Part shown: piece by piece, positions 16,503 through 25,919 of the stretch
How the letters are laid out: every line of letters begins with the position of its first letter
Position numbering within the stretch: the stretch's first letter is position 1
Source of the DNA: Lentisphaerota bacterium
Lineage (GTDB): Bacteria > Verrucomicrobiota > Lentisphaeria > Oligosphaerales > JABHEG01
Length of the DNA: 64,000 nt
Reading direction: 5' to 3'
Assembly (NCBI GenBank): GCA_018676675.1
Contig: JABHEG010000107.1
Coordinates: 1-64,000, forward strand
Notes under the pieces: generated by a model
What the model was told of the DNA's origin: nothing
The model's database searches: none
The model's input: only the letters and a program-made list of their open reading frames with translations
Made by a program: the position numbers and the translations under genes

Positions 16503-18839
16503 CTACTTGGGCGTCTGCGTCAAGGCGGGGGGCTCTGCCGTGCGCGGTGTCCACACGATGCGATCTTCGCGACCGGGCCACCGGATGATCGTCGTTCGGG
16601 GGCCTCTGGGTGTTTTTTCGAAGTTGACCCTGGGAGACGGCATCCCACCGGGGAGTGGCAACAGGACTGCCCTGAAGTCGGGGGACACGGCGTTGGTGCT
16701 GACGGTCAGACGGGGGTGCGCGTCGTAGTAGTCCTGTGTTCGCGTGGTCGGGGAGGATGCCGCGATCACCAGCTCCAGTCGCGGCATCTTGGCGGCCGGG
16801 GGCGCAGGCACGACGACCATTGGCGGGACGATCACGCCGGCTTCCGGCTCAATGAGAATCGTCCGTGGGTGATCGAGGAGCATCGCATCGCCGGGAATGA
16901 TCGCCACCGCGTCGAGCTGTGCTTCCCGCTCGCGCGTCGCGACGCGCAGGACGTGTTTTCCCGGGGGCAGATCGAAGCCTCGCTTTTCGGAGTGTATACC
17001 CTCGCCTACACGGGCCCAATTCCATGCCGCCTTTGAGCCCATATGCCACGTGATGCGTTCGCCATTGTCGACGGTCACGAAGAACGAATCCGATTTTGGC
17101 CTCATTTCGCCTCCGGCCCGGACGCGTCCCCACACCGAGTAGACTCCCGCTTTCACGATCTCGAACGGCATAGCGCACGAGCCCTCGCCCTCCGTTTCTC
17201 CGGGCGTGCTGACGTAACCCGTCCCGGTTGTGTTGTAGGGGTGGATCGTCGCGCCGTGCTCATTGACCTCGATGCGATTGGCCCCGCTGGTATGCAGGAG
17301 CCAGTCGTAGGTGTGCGGCTGATCGTCGACGGCAAAATCGTCCAGAGTCACGGCATAGGCGGGCACTCCGTCTTGAGGGCGCACGAAGAAACAATGGCGC
17401 AGAGCCCGGGTGACGGGCACGCTCTTCCGGCCTTTTCTGTTCTGCCGGTAGGCGTCCGCCATGTCGCAGAGCACATAGCCCTGGACGGTGTCCCAGTCAT
17501 AGGCGAGAATCTGTCCGTCAGTTCCGGCTCCGGCTCCGCTCAGGCCTTGGCTCTTGCCATCGATCAGCACGCCGTTGTGCGCCACAGTCTGGTCTCGGCC
17601 TTGCGGCTTTTGGTTGTTACCGTAACCCGAATCTATGGCCCAGCGACGGCCCAGGCCGTAGAGCGTGAAGCACCCCTTGTCGCCTTGGTTGTGGGTGACC
17701 TCTCGGAACGTCCCGGATTCCACTGAGAACATGACATCCTGCTCGCTCCAACCTGTGCGAAGTACGCAAAGCCCTCGACCTTTGAAGTGCTTTGCGAGCG
17801 GCTCTTCCGGAGGCGTGGGCGCGATGTCGTTCGCCCAGATGATGCTCAGAGGGGAGAGGCTCCGGCCTGCCTGGTCCCAGACCCAACGGGCCAGGCCGTC
17901 GTGCCATTCCTCCGCCAGGCGTAACATGAAGGGATCGCTTAAGTCTGTGTAACCCGAGTCGTTCCGTGCATCGAAGACGCCTTCTCCCGGAAGCATCGAC
18001 ATGGCGAAGAACTTGGGAGTCTGACGGAGATGGGGGTGCTGCAGGAGATCGCGTTTGCCCTGGCGCTTGAGGGCGTGGGCGAACAGAATTGCGTTGGTCA
18101 GGCCGTAGTGTGCGTACAGGGCACCCTCGTAATAGGCTCCATCGGCGTCGAAGCCTTCACCAAACCACGTCTCCACGTGATCGGCACAGATCGTTGTCCA
18201 GCCTGGGGCTTCTTCAGGAAACCGGCCCTGGAGTTTGAGGGAGAGGGCTCCAGCTGCTCCCATGGCGACGCCCATGAAATTGTGGTGTGGTGCCCACCAT
18301 GGCTTTCTGCCTCCTGCTTCGCGGTGCAGGAACCGGATGTAGTCGGCTCCGGTCTTTTCCACCACATCCCGCTCCTCATCGGTCAATTGGTCGCCGCACC
18401 AGTCCAATCCAATGGCAAAGGCGCGCATCAGGTCGCCTCGTGCTCCCGCAAAGGACTTGGCCGCGCGCGGATCCTCGGCAGGGAGCTTGCGCACCATCGC
18501 GACCAGCAGTTCAGCTCCCTTGCGTCCGAACCGTTCTTCACCGGTCATCTGGTAGACGAATCCAAGAGTCTGGACCCAGTTGGTGAGCCTCCGCCCAAAG
18601 GCGTGAGCGAGGGTTTGTATGCGCGGCTTCCCTTCTGCGGCATCCACGGTCGCCGGGTCAATGTCAAGCTCGGCTTCGGCCGATTCCCTGATTGACTCCC
18701 AGACCTTCGCGTGACGTGGCTCCTCGAGACGTTTCTGCAGGGCAGGGATCTCTGAGGGAGAGAAGAGCAACTCAGGGGCTGCTCCACAGGTTGCCGAGGT
18801 GACGGCGAGAAGGCCCAGAGCCAGCGGTGTCTGTTTCAT
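16503..18839 (-). CDS. Secreted heparinase II/III-like protein
   Basis: A 778-residue protein with a signal peptide (residues 1-20, ending A-T-C-G-A-A). The alpha/alpha toroid runs to about 360, with H-H-N-F-M-G (185-190) and D-G-A-Y-Y-E-G-A-L-Y-A-H-Y-G (232-246) holding candidate catalytic N187, Y241 and H244. The heparinase II/III sheet signature follows: T-H-N-Q-G-D-K-G (382-389) then A-I-D-S-G-Y-G-N. Asparagine takes the place of the first histidine seen in relatives. Residues about 565-670 look like a beta-sandwich carbohydrate-binding module. Expected role: beta-elimination of uronate polysaccharide outside the cytoplasm. It is divergent from the next heparinase-like gene. Confidence 0.78.
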   Translation of the reverse strand: MKQTPLALGLLAVTSATCGAAPELLFSPSEIPALQKRLEEPRHAKVWESIRESAEAELDIDPATVDAAEGKPRIQTLAHAFGRRLTNWVQTLGFVYQMTGEERFGRKGAELLVAMVRKLPAEDPRAAKSFAGARGDLMRAFAIGLDWCGDQLTDEERDVVEKTGADYIRFLHREAGGRKPWWAPHHNFMGVAMGAAGALSLKLQGRFPEEAPGWTTICADHVETWFGEGFDADGAYYEGALYAHYGLTNAILFAHALKRQGKRDLLQHPHLRQTPKFFAMSMLPGEGVFDARNDSGYTDLSDPFMLRLAEEWHDGLARWVWDQAGRSLSPLSIIWANDIAPTPPEEPLAKHFKGRGLCVLRTGWSEQDVMFSVESGTFREVTHNQGDKGCFTLYGLGRRWAIDSGYGNNQKPQGRDQTVAHNGVLIDGKSQGLSGAGAGTDGQILAYDWDTVQGYVLCDMADAYRQNRKGRKSVPVTRALRHCFFVRPQDGVPAYAVTLDDFAVDDQPHTYDWLLHTSGANRIEVNEHGATIHPYNTTGTGYVSTPGETEGEGSCAMPFEIVKAGVYSVWGRVRAGGEMRPKSDSFFVTVDNGERITWHMGSKAAWNWARVGEGIHSEKRGFDLPPGKHVLRVATREREAQLDAVAIIPGDAMLLDHPRTILIEPEAGVIVPPMVVVPAPPAAKMPRLELVIAASSPTTRTQDYYDAHPRLTVSTNAVSPDFRAVLLPLPGGMPSPRVNFEKTPRGPRTTIIRWPGREDRIVWTPRTAEPPALTQTPK

Positions 18840-18923
18840 CTTGTTTTGTCCTAAGCAGTTCAGCTCGGTTGCCTGCGTGTACTCATGGCACTCACACTCC
18901 GTCCGGCGAGGAATCTACTATCA

Positions 18924-18985
18924 TGTCCACTTGACCGCGAGGTTGTGGGATGCCGCTCGGAGTTGGAGTGGGGGGAAAGTGGACA
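18924..18985. promoter_or_regulatory. Inverted repeat in a divergent promoter region
   Basis: TGTCCACTT (18924-18932) is repeated in inverted form as AAGTGGACA (18977-18985), 44 bases apart. The site lies in the 214-bp gap between the two divergent heparinase-like genes. It may be a pair of operator half-sites for joint regulation. No test is possible from one sequence. Confidence 0.35.
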
Positions 18986-19053
18986 AGCCGTGTACCAGGG
19001 CCTCTCTTACATGGAGTGGCATCGGCTTGGCTCCTGAACCGGAAGGGTCTTGA

Positions 19054-21783
19054 ATGTACGCACACAGATACCGAGCACGCGCCTGGGGTGCGGCAGTGGG
19101 GGTTCTCATGGCGACACGTTTGCTGGGTGGAGGCACGGCGCTCCAAATCACACATCCCGTCTACGGCCACAAGGTGAATCCGGCTCTCAGAGCCACGTAC
19201 GAGAAAGCCGCTCAACGCGTCCTCGCGATGTCGGATGACGAGCTCTTCTCTTTCGTGCCGCCGCACGGTTTCATCTCCTTCTGCGAGTGTCCCCACTGCT
19301 ACGGAGGAGTCGAGGGGAACGGCGTTCTGACCTGGACCATCGAGCGCCCGGAGGAGCTCACCTGCCGGTTTTGCAGCAAGGTCGCTTTCCCCACCCAGGC
19401 GTTTCCTGAAGATCGTGAAATGGTGGGCAAAAACCTGTTGGGAGAAGAGGTCCGGATTCCATATTACGCCAACGAGGCGCGCGATGCCCGGCATTTCTTC
19501 ACCGGGTTCCGGTGGAAGCTCAAGAGAGCGTGGTTGCTGAACCAGTGTGTGAATCTCTCCCGGGCGTACCAGATAACGAAGGACGACGTCTATGCCCGTC
19601 CGGTTGTGCTGGTCCTGGATCGTCTTGCTCAGGTCTACCCGCACTATCCTGCTCTTCACAATCGGCATATGTCGGGTATTCGCTTCTGTAAGGATCAACA
19701 ACCCCCTTACGGGTGGGACGCCGGACGCTGGAATTTCTTCCACTGCGAGATTCCCAAGACCGCGATCGCCTGTTACGACATGGTCTGCGAGAGCGCGGAG
19801 TTCGACACGCTGTCTACTCTCCGGGGCTATGACGTGCGGGAGCGATTCGAAGACGATTTCCTGCGGGAGACCTACCGGATCGCGCACGCGAGCACCTATG
19901 TGATCGGGAATGTCGTCGGTTACGACATCGCCGGTATGGCCATTTTGGGACGGGTCATCGACGAGCCGTCATATGTCCATGAATCGGTGCGGCGGATCAT
20001 GCGCAACGTCGATGAGGGGTTCTTCCGGGATGGGAATTGGCACGAGAGTCCATCCTACCACTACATGACGATCGGCGGGCTCAAGAGCGCGTTCCGTGTC
20101 GTGGCGGGGCACACGGACCCACCGGGCTTTGTTGGCCCTGTTGACGGAACGCGATTCGACAGCTTTGACCCCAGCAAGGACATCCCTTTCTTCAAACGAG
20201 CAGAGCGTGCTCCTTCCGTGCTTGATTTCCCGACCGGTTGCTCGACAGCTGTTCATGACACCTGGCCCAATCAGAAACGCTCAAAGCCACGTGACCGGAC
20301 GACATCCACCATTGCTCCGGCTTACGGGCATGCGTCCCTGGGGCGCGGACAAGGCACCGACCAAATGCAGGCCCAACTCCATTTCGGCGGAGCCTATGGC
20401 CACGCACACCGCGACAATCTCAACCTGACGCTGTTTGCCAAAGGACGTGAGATGCTCCCCGATCTTGGCTACACCTGGACCCAGGGACGGTGTTTGACCG
20501 CGGGGACGGTCGGGCACAACACGGTCGTGGTGGATCGAGAGAACCAATACGTCGGGCGAGGCAAGTCCGACGGCGATCTGCTGCGTTATTTTCCTGATCT
20601 CGGGGGCATCAGCCTGGTCGAAGCCGACGGTCAGCGTGGCTACAAGCAGACAGCCGGCCCGGATGCTTACCGCCGCCTGCTTGTCATGGTTCCCATCTCT
20701 GATGCCGACGCCTACGTCGTGGATGTTTTCCGTGTGCACGGGGGCAAGGTTCACGACTGGGCGCTGCATGGAGACGCTGACGAGGACACTGTCGCCACCT
20801 GCAGCGTTGATCTTCCCGGAACTCGCCCGACCATCCTTGAGCCTGGTGAAGCATGGGAAGAACCCACGGCAATTACGTCTTCGTACGATCCCTACGGGAT
20901 GATCCGCGATGTTCGCACAGCTGAGGCGACTGGGGCCTTCCATGTCGACATCGCCTACGAGGCCGACCCCAAACATATCCTTCGGACCTACATCGATGCC
21001 GGACCATGCGAGATTCTCCTGGGGCGTGCGCCGTCCATTCGGCGGATGGGAACCGGGACGCAGGGCGATATGCGGAAGCTCTACGACTTCTGGATGCCAC
21101 AGCTGTTGGTTCGCCGCCGTGGTGACGCCCCGCTTCGCAGCGTGTTCACCGCGGTTCACGAACCTCTCCTTGGGCGCCCTTTCGTCACGCGAGTAGAGCG
21201 CGTTGCTCTCGTTGAGCCGGATGACAGCGTGGTTGCCTTGCGGATTTCGCACGACCAGGGCATTGACACGATTCTCTACACGGTGGATTCTCCTCCCTAC
21301 CCCCGCCGGGAGACCGTCGACGGTGTTCTCCTGCGGGGATCAATCGGGATTGTTAGGCAGGCGAGCCCGGACGGGGAGGTAATCGCAGGTCATCTCGTGG
21401 AGGGGCACGAGCTTCGCTGTGGGGAGTTCAGCCTGGGAACCCACCAGGAGGCCCTTACCGGGACTGTCGTGGGCGTCGAGCGTAAACTCGATGGGGCGTC
21501 GGTCGACGCATTCATCGTTCAAGGCGGCGTGCCGGCCGGGGATGATCTGCGTGGCTCCTGGTTGATCGCTACCCATGCTGGGGGATTCACCCAGGGACAT
21601 GAAATCGACTCGATTGAGGAACAGGATGGGCAGACCCGGATCGTCCTGGCCCGTGACCCCGGGCTTCGCAGGTCAGAAGGTAAGACAGCGGAGGTCTATT
21701 TCCCGCGGCGGACTTTCAAGGGGGACACCACATTCACCATCCCCCTCGCTGTGGCCCTCGATCAGACCGGCGGCAGTCAGTGA
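19054..21783 (+). CDS. Secreted heparinase II/III-like protein with CxCxxC zinc-ribbon-like insert
   Basis: A 909-residue protein with a probable N-terminal signal or anchor segment (residues about 9-30). Close to the N-terminus lies a cysteine cluster: C77-x-C79-x2-C82, then C104-x2-C107, resembling a zinc ribbon. The toroid region has W-H-E-S-P-S-Y-H-Y-M with Y335, and the sheet domain has Y-G-H-A-H-R-D-N with H450, H452 and D454, followed by L-P-D-L-G-Y-T-W. These match the catalytic layout of heparinase II/III-type lyases. The C-terminal 200 residues form a beta-rich extension. The upstream gap is shared with the divergent heparinase-like gene. The polysaccharide acted on is unknown. Confidence 0.78.
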   Translation: MYAHRYRARAWGAAVGVLMATRLLGGGTALQITHPVYGHKVNPALRATYEKAAQRVLAMSDDELFSFVPPHGFISFCECPHCYGGVEGNGVLTWTIERPEELTCRFCSKVAFPTQAFPEDREMVGKNLLGEEVRIPYYANEARDARHFFTGFRWKLKRAWLLNQCVNLSRAYQITKDDVYARPVVLVLDRLAQVYPHYPALHNRHMSGIRFCKDQQPPYGWDAGRWNFFHCEIPKTAIACYDMVCESAEFDTLSTLRGYDVRERFEDDFLRETYRIAHASTYVIGNVVGYDIAGMAILGRVIDEPSYVHESVRRIMRNVDEGFFRDGNWHESPSYHYMTIGGLKSAFRVVAGHTDPPGFVGPVDGTRFDSFDPSKDIPFFKRAERAPSVLDFPTGCSTAVHDTWPNQKRSKPRDRTTSTIAPAYGHASLGRGQGTDQMQAQLHFGGAYGHAHRDNLNLTLFAKGREMLPDLGYTWTQGRCLTAGTVGHNTVVVDRENQYVGRGKSDGDLLRYFPDLGGISLVEADGQRGYKQTAGPDAYRRLLVMVPISDADAYVVDVFRVHGGKVHDWALHGDADEDTVATCSVDLPGTRPTILEPGEAWEEPTAITSSYDPYGMIRDVRTAEATGAFHVDIAYEADPKHILRTYIDAGPCEILLGRAPSIRRMGTGTQGDMRKLYDFWMPQLLVRRRGDAPLRSVFTAVHEPLLGRPFVTRVERVALVEPDDSVVALRISHDQGIDTILYTVDSPPYPRRETVDGVLLRGSIGIVRQASPDGEVIAGHLVEGHELRCGEFSLGTHQEALTGTVVGVERKLDGASVDAFIVQGGVPAGDDLRGSWLIATHAGGFTQGHEIDSIEEQDGQTRIVLARDPGLRRSEGKTAEVYFPRRTFKGDTTFTIPLAVALDQTGGSQ

Positions 21784-21825
21784 GTTGCTGCTCCGTTTGG
21801 AGCGAGAGGGGTAGCCGCGAGTCGG

Positions 21826-22974
21826 TCAGTGCCTGCCTGCAAGCTGGCGGAGCCAGCATCCGGCGTTCGTGACAAGCAGTCGGCCCGTGTCCACTTCATC
21901 GGTCGTCCGGCACACCAATATGTGCCGCGATGCGTCGATCATGTCAGCTGTCTTTGAAAGACGATCGACCATGTCGACCGTGGGGCTGCTTGTGAGCTTG
22001 AACTCGACTGCCCAACGCTCCCCTCCCCACTCCAGGACCAGATCGAGTTCGTATCCGTCAGACGTGCGGAAGAAGAACGGTCTGGCGGTGCTACCGGCGC
22101 TTGCCAGAGAGGAGATGGTCTGCTCCACCAGGAACCCCTCCCAACTGTGCCCGACCCACGGTTGGGCAAAAAGCTCATCGAGAGTTCGGGTGCCAAGCAG
22201 GTGGTGCAGCAGACCACTGTCCCGCCAGTACACCTTCGGAGACTTGACCAAACGCTTGCGGATGTTGCTGTGGAATGGCTGAAGGCGCCGGATCAGGTAT
22301 GCTCCTTCGAGATAGTCGCAGTACCCGGCCACCGTCTTGCTATCCAGGCCAAGGGCTGACCCGAGACGCGCTGCATTCATCGTCTGGCCCTGCATCGCGG
22401 CCAGCATGCGAACCAACCGATCGGTAGTTCTCGGTTTGGCGGGCAACCCCCAGGCGGGGAGATCTCGTTGCATAAGAAGAGCCAGGTACGACTCTTGCCA
22501 TGGACCATATATTGCGCTGTCACGGATGCCTCCATCAGGGTACCCGCCGAACAGCCAGAGGTCATCGAGGCGTTCTTCCCCGACCTCAGAAAGGAGGAAT
22601 GGGGAAAGCTCGACGAGAGCCAGGCGCCCCGCAAGAGACTCCGATACGCCACGCATCAGTGTGGGAGAAACCGACCCCAGGAGTAGGAAGCGCCCTGTGC
22701 GCTGCCTATCAGCATCAATAGCACCACGTAGTCTGGGGAAGAACTCCGGGGCCTCCTGGGCCTCGTCCAGAACCAGCAGATCCTCGTCGGCTACCAACGC
22801 ATCCCAACGGGCATCAAGACGGAGAACGGAGCCAGTCTGTTCTAAGTCGAAGTACGTACCGCCAAGCTGTTTGGCCAACGTGGTCTTGCCGCTTTGGCGT
22901 GGTCCGAGAATGGCCACAGCCGGGAAGTGGGCAAGTCGTTGCTTCAGCAACGGAACGATGTCACGAGTAATCAT
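21826..22974 (-). CDS. AAA ATPase with DUF4143 domain
   Basis: A 382-residue protein of the common AAA_14/DUF4143 type. Walker A is G-P-R-Q-S-G-K-T (24-31); the Walker B segment is L-L-V-L-D-E-A-Q (66-73). The C-terminal DUF4143 region contains E-L-D-L-V-L-E-W-G-G and A-V-E-F-K, an arrangement resembling a PD-(D/E)xK nuclease core. The biological role of the family is not established. The start ATG has no Shine-Dalgarno sequence and lies directly against an AT-rich dyad. It is convergent with the heparinase-like gene, 42 bp away. Such genes are often scattered singly and look horizontally mobile. Confidence 0.88.
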   Translation of the reverse strand: MITRDIVPLLKQRLAHFPAVAILGPRQSGKTTLAKQLGGTYFDLEQTGSVLRLDARWDALVADEDLLVLDEAQEAPEFFPRLRGAIDADRQRTGRFLLLGSVSPTLMRGVSESLAGRLALVELSPFLLSEVGEERLDDLWLFGGYPDGGIRDSAIYGPWQESYLALLMQRDLPAWGLPAKPRTTDRLVRMLAAMQGQTMNAARLGSALGLDSKTVAGYCDYLEGAYLIRRLQPFHSNIRKRLVKSPKVYWRDSGLLHHLLGTRTLDELFAQPWVGHSWEGFLVEQTISSLASAGSTARPFFFRTSDGYELDLVLEWGGERWAVEFKLTSSPTVDMVDRLSKTADMIDASRHILVCRTTDEVDTGRLLVTNAGCWLRQLAGRH

Positions 22975-22977
22975 GAT

Positions 22978-23009
22978 TTGTAATATTGGAATAGATTCCG
23001 GAATTACAA
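22978..23009 (-). promoter_or_regulatory. 32-bp dyad overlapping a likely promoter of the DUF4143 gene
   Basis: Outer arms TTGTAAT/ATTACAA and inner arms GGAAT/ATTCC give 12 of 16 symmetric pairs, centred at 22993/22994. Read on the minus strand, TTGTAA can be a -35 box, with an AT-rich -10 candidate 17-18 bases later, which places the start codon at or very near the transcription start. A repressor dimer binding here would block transcription. Confidence 0.5.
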
Positions 23010-23353
23010 GAAAAGGAGCAGGGCAGGTCCTTGGCTCTCCGAGGCCAGGGCTGCATTATCCTGACGAATCTGGCCCGCTCGTGACAGCGTGATACCGCGA
23101 TAGCGTCTCCGGGTTCTCGTGCTCACGCTCTCACGCTCTCACGCAAGTGAGAACGGAACAGCCCCGCTTCGAGGCCGTTAGGCCTTGATTCCAGCACGGC
23201 ACGATGAGACGTTACTGTGTTGGGACCTGCTACTTGGGCTGAAACAGGTACCGCTCCAGCAACAATGCCGGTATGGGCAACCTGCGCTTGCAGCTACGTC
23301 TCGCCAACAGACACGCCGATGCTACCCGGGCTTACCGAGAGGAGAAGACGGAC
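23010..23353. other. 344-bp divergent gap with short tandem repeat
   Basis: At about 23121-23145 an 8-bp unit (CACGCTCT) is repeated in tandem, flanked by TTCTC and GAGAA arms that could form a hairpin. Otherwise I see no gene. The amidohydrolase promoter should lie here. A longer in-frame start for that gene at 23273 is not favoured. Confidence 0.3.
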
Positions 23354-24280
23354 ATGAAACGAATCTGGATTGATACCCACATCCATGTCAGTGACATCGG
23401 CCCCGATGGCGAGAAGCGGGAGAGCATGCTCGAGGATCTCCTTGAGCTGCTCGATCGCTGCGACGCGGACCTGCGCCTGATCATCAGCTGTGACGGTGTT
23501 TACAACAGCATGGTCAGGAACGAGCCGGATGGGATGCTCAAAGCGAACCGCATGATCCACGAGCTTGTCCGGCAGGCCCCGGACCGCCTCTATGGCAGCT
23601 GCATTGTCAATCCCAATTTCCTGGACGAATCCCTCAAGGTGATGGATCTCTGTTTCGGAGAGTGGGGGTTCGTTCAGCTGGGGGAGATGCTGCAGTACAT
23701 GATGGATTTCCGCATGGACAGCGATGCCAGTGAGGAGGTTGTGCGTAGAGCCGTCGACTACGATGTGCCGGTGCAGGTCCACCTCGGGACCTATTGCTGG
23801 CCTGTTCGAGGCTACAAGAGCTTCGATTCAGCCGACGGCATCCAGCACATGACCGATCTTCTCGCCATCGTCCGTCGCGTCCCGGAAGCCAAGTACATTC
23901 TGGCCCACGCCATCGGCTGTGGGCCGACGAAAGAGTACATCCCCTGGGCCGACATGTTCCTGGACGTCATCCAGGGGAGCTTTGATGCGTATCCCGAGAA
24001 TTTCTGGATGGAGGTCCGGGACTTTCACTGTCCGGCCTTGCCTCGGGCCGTTCGTGACGTCCCCATATCGCGTTTGCTCTCGGGCACTGACTGGACCACT
24101 CGAAAGGGCCCCCCATTCCAGACCTACGGCACCATGTTCGACGTTCCCGAGGACGAGAATCCCTTCCCGCCAGGCGTGGAGTCGTTCGTCGGCTTCTTGC
24201 GCGATGCTGGTGCAAGCGATGCCGATATCGAGTGCATCGGCTCAGCCAACGCTGCCGAACTGTATGGCCTGAACGCCTGA
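23354..24280 (+). CDS. Amidohydrolase-family TIM-barrel protein
   Basis: A 308-residue metal-dependent hydrolase of the amidohydrolase_2 type. The ATG at 23354 follows GAGGAGAAG and opens M-K-R-I-W-I-D-T-H-I-H. The candidate metal ligands are all visible: H9-x-H11, H143 in V-Q-V-H-L-G, H185 in I-L-A-H-A-I-G, and D246 in L-S-G-T-D-W. This set fits decarboxylases, lactonases and related enzymes of the family, so hydrolysis of a sugar lactone or decarboxylation are both possible. No signal peptide: cytoplasmic. It faces the isomerase-like gene across palindromic element A. Confidence 0.85.
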   Translation: MKRIWIDTHIHVSDIGPDGEKRESMLEDLLELLDRCDADLRLIISCDGVYNSMVRNEPDGMLKANRMIHELVRQAPDRLYGSCIVNPNFLDESLKVMDLCFGEWGFVQLGEMLQYMMDFRMDSDASEEVVRRAVDYDVPVQVHLGTYCWPVRGYKSFDSADGIQHMTDLLAIVRRVPEAKYILAHAIGCGPTKEYIPWADMFLDVIQGSFDAYPENFWMEVRDFHCPALPRAVRDVPISRLLSGTDWTTRKGPPFQTYGTMFDVPEDENPFPPGVESFVGFLRDAGASDADIECIGSANAAELYGLNA

Positions 24281-24303
24281 GTTCGGCCATCGCGGGAGCT
24301 GTC

Positions 24304-24445
24304 GCCCAATGCGATTAAGTTCCTCTGATTCCCGGATGGCCAAAGAGTCGCCGGGTGGCACCGCCTCCCACACTGTGTGCTCCCGTACCGTGGGAGGGGC
24401 TGCCATGCCGCGACCGTCTTCCCGAGAAACTCAATAGCATTGGGC
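24304..24445. repeat. Palindromic intergenic element, copy A (complete)
   Basis: A 142-bp element. Its ends are imperfect inverted repeats (GCCCAATGCGATTAAGTTCC against the complement of the right end, which finishes ATAGCATTGGGC). The core GTCGCCGGGTGGCA, CCTCCCAC, loop, GTGGGAGG, GGCTGCCATGCCGCGAC pairs along most of its length. It fills the convergent gap between the amidohydrolase and the isomerase-like gene. Confidence 0.75.
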
Positions 24446-24453
24446 TGTTTCCC

Positions 24454-25914
24454 CTACACCAGTCCGGCTGTCACGTTGACGGCCTCAATTCCCAGGCACT
24501 CGGCGACCTTCGCGATCGTGTCGGCATGGTGACCGATGCCCAGGGCGAAGTGGTGCGTGGGGCCTTCCGCCACCCAGTTCTTGAGGAAGGTGCGGACATC
24601 GGGTCGGAAGGTGCCATGGGTGTTGGTATTGCCGGTGGGAGGAATCGGTCCCCGCAGTGACTCGCCTTCGGCCAGCACGAATTTGAACTCCCCATTGGCC
24701 TTCACCCCAATGCTGAGCATGGTGATGGGACCCTCTTTGATCTGGAACTCCACGCTCGCACCGCTGCCGGGCTTGCCGTGGTATTTGGCCAGACTGCGCA
24801 GCACCGGTTTTCCTTCCGCAATGTTGATGTGGTGCGGTCCATCGTGGCCGACCAGAACGGAGTCCCGGACGAAATCGATCGGGTGGAACTCCGCAAAGCT
24901 CCCGCCGATGTCCAGGCGGTCCATGATCATCATGGCGACACAGGTCTTGACGTCAAACTCTCCGCACATGGGGAAGCCCGCTCCGGTCAGCAATGAGTTG
25001 CCCACGATGAGGTTGGTCACCACCCGTCGCATCTCGGAGCCTTCTTCGGCCTCATAGTAGTAGGCGAGACCGTCCAGTCCTTTTTGCTCGATGAATGCCT
25101 CGAGGGCCACGGCAACCCGTGCTGCCATGTCGAGATCGGCATCGGAGAGCTTGCTGGTCAGGGGATCACTCACCGGGTCCGGCGTATCGAAAAATGCCAG
25201 GATTTCCCGTGCCTTGGCCTGAGCCTGGGGATCACTTACGTCGCGATACTGCTTGAGGATGTCGTCCGGTTCGCAGAGCACGACATGACTCCCAAAGGCC
25301 CGGGTCACGGCCGCGGGATCGGTGTGCATGTCAAGCATGGCTTCCAGCACATGTCCCATGAGTCCGAGTCGGGCTGTTTTCAGGTCATGCAGAACCTTGG
25401 CGATTTGACACCATTCCGCGATTTCCGCATCGGCGACCGGATCGTCGTAGAGGGTGCCGAGAATCACGGGTGGCACGGGGCGGCCCATGCGAAGGGCCAC
25501 ACCGGTGAACTCCGGGACAGAGCAGAAGTCATCATTGCAGAGCTGCATGTAGGTGGACCCGTGTGCGTAGTCCATGGCCTTCAGCGGCTGGAGCGCAACA
25601 AGAACGATCGGGATGTCCAGATCCCGGACCAACACCCCCCAGGTCGAGGACGTTGCATAGGTCACCATATCCACGAACAACAGATCGAGATTGGCGCCTT
25701 TGATCCTGGGGAGGGCGGCATAGGCCCCCTCGGCTTGGTCGACCATGCCGAATGCCTCGACCTCGACCCCGCATTCGGTGACTCGGTCTTTCAGGACACC
25801 GAACTTGCTCATCAAGTCATCGAGCAATCCCTCGAACTGGTCCCAGTACGTGTGATGGCCAACCGCCACGAGGCCCACTCGTGCGGTCAGGGGTTTGCGA
25901 CGTTCGATCTGCAT
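24454..25914 (-). CDS. L-fucose/L-arabinose isomerase-like protein
   Basis: A 486-residue protein. It opens A-R-V-G-L-V-A-V-G-H-H-T-Y-W-D-Q-F, typical of the AraA/FucI-like superfamily. A central segment, L-A-Y-Y-Y-E-A-E-E-G-S-E, and the C-terminal T-H-H-F-A-L-G-I-G-H-H-A-D-T-I correspond to family regions that supply metal-binding Glu and His residues. Family members interconvert aldoses and ketoses in the cytoplasm. The substrate is not determinable; a deoxy- or modified sugar released by the adjacent sulfatase is a reasonable guess. It starts 5 bp after the sulfatase stop, so the two are surely co-expressed. Confidence 0.78.
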   Translation of the reverse strand: MQIERRKPLTARVGLVAVGHHTYWDQFEGLLDDLMSKFGVLKDRVTECGVEVEAFGMVDQAEGAYAALPRIKGANLDLLFVDMVTYATSSTWGVLVRDLDIPIVLVALQPLKAMDYAHGSTYMQLCNDDFCSVPEFTGVALRMGRPVPPVILGTLYDDPVADAEIAEWCQIAKVLHDLKTARLGLMGHVLEAMLDMHTDPAAVTRAFGSHVVLCEPDDILKQYRDVSDPQAQAKAREILAFFDTPDPVSDPLTSKLSDADLDMAARVAVALEAFIEQKGLDGLAYYYEAEEGSEMRRVVTNLIVGNSLLTGAGFPMCGEFDVKTCVAMMIMDRLDIGGSFAEFHPIDFVRDSVLVGHDGPHHINIAEGKPVLRSLAKYHGKPGSGASVEFQIKEGPITMLSIGVKANGEFKFVLAEGESLRGPIPPTGNTNTHGTFRPDVRTFLKNWVAEGPTHHFALGIGHHADTIAKVAECLGIEAVNVTAGLV

Positions 25915-25919
25915 GGTAG

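Noticed and set aside
23121..23145. Short tandem repeats considered as a CRISPR array
   Set aside because: The unit is 8 bp with no spacers and no cas genes nearby.
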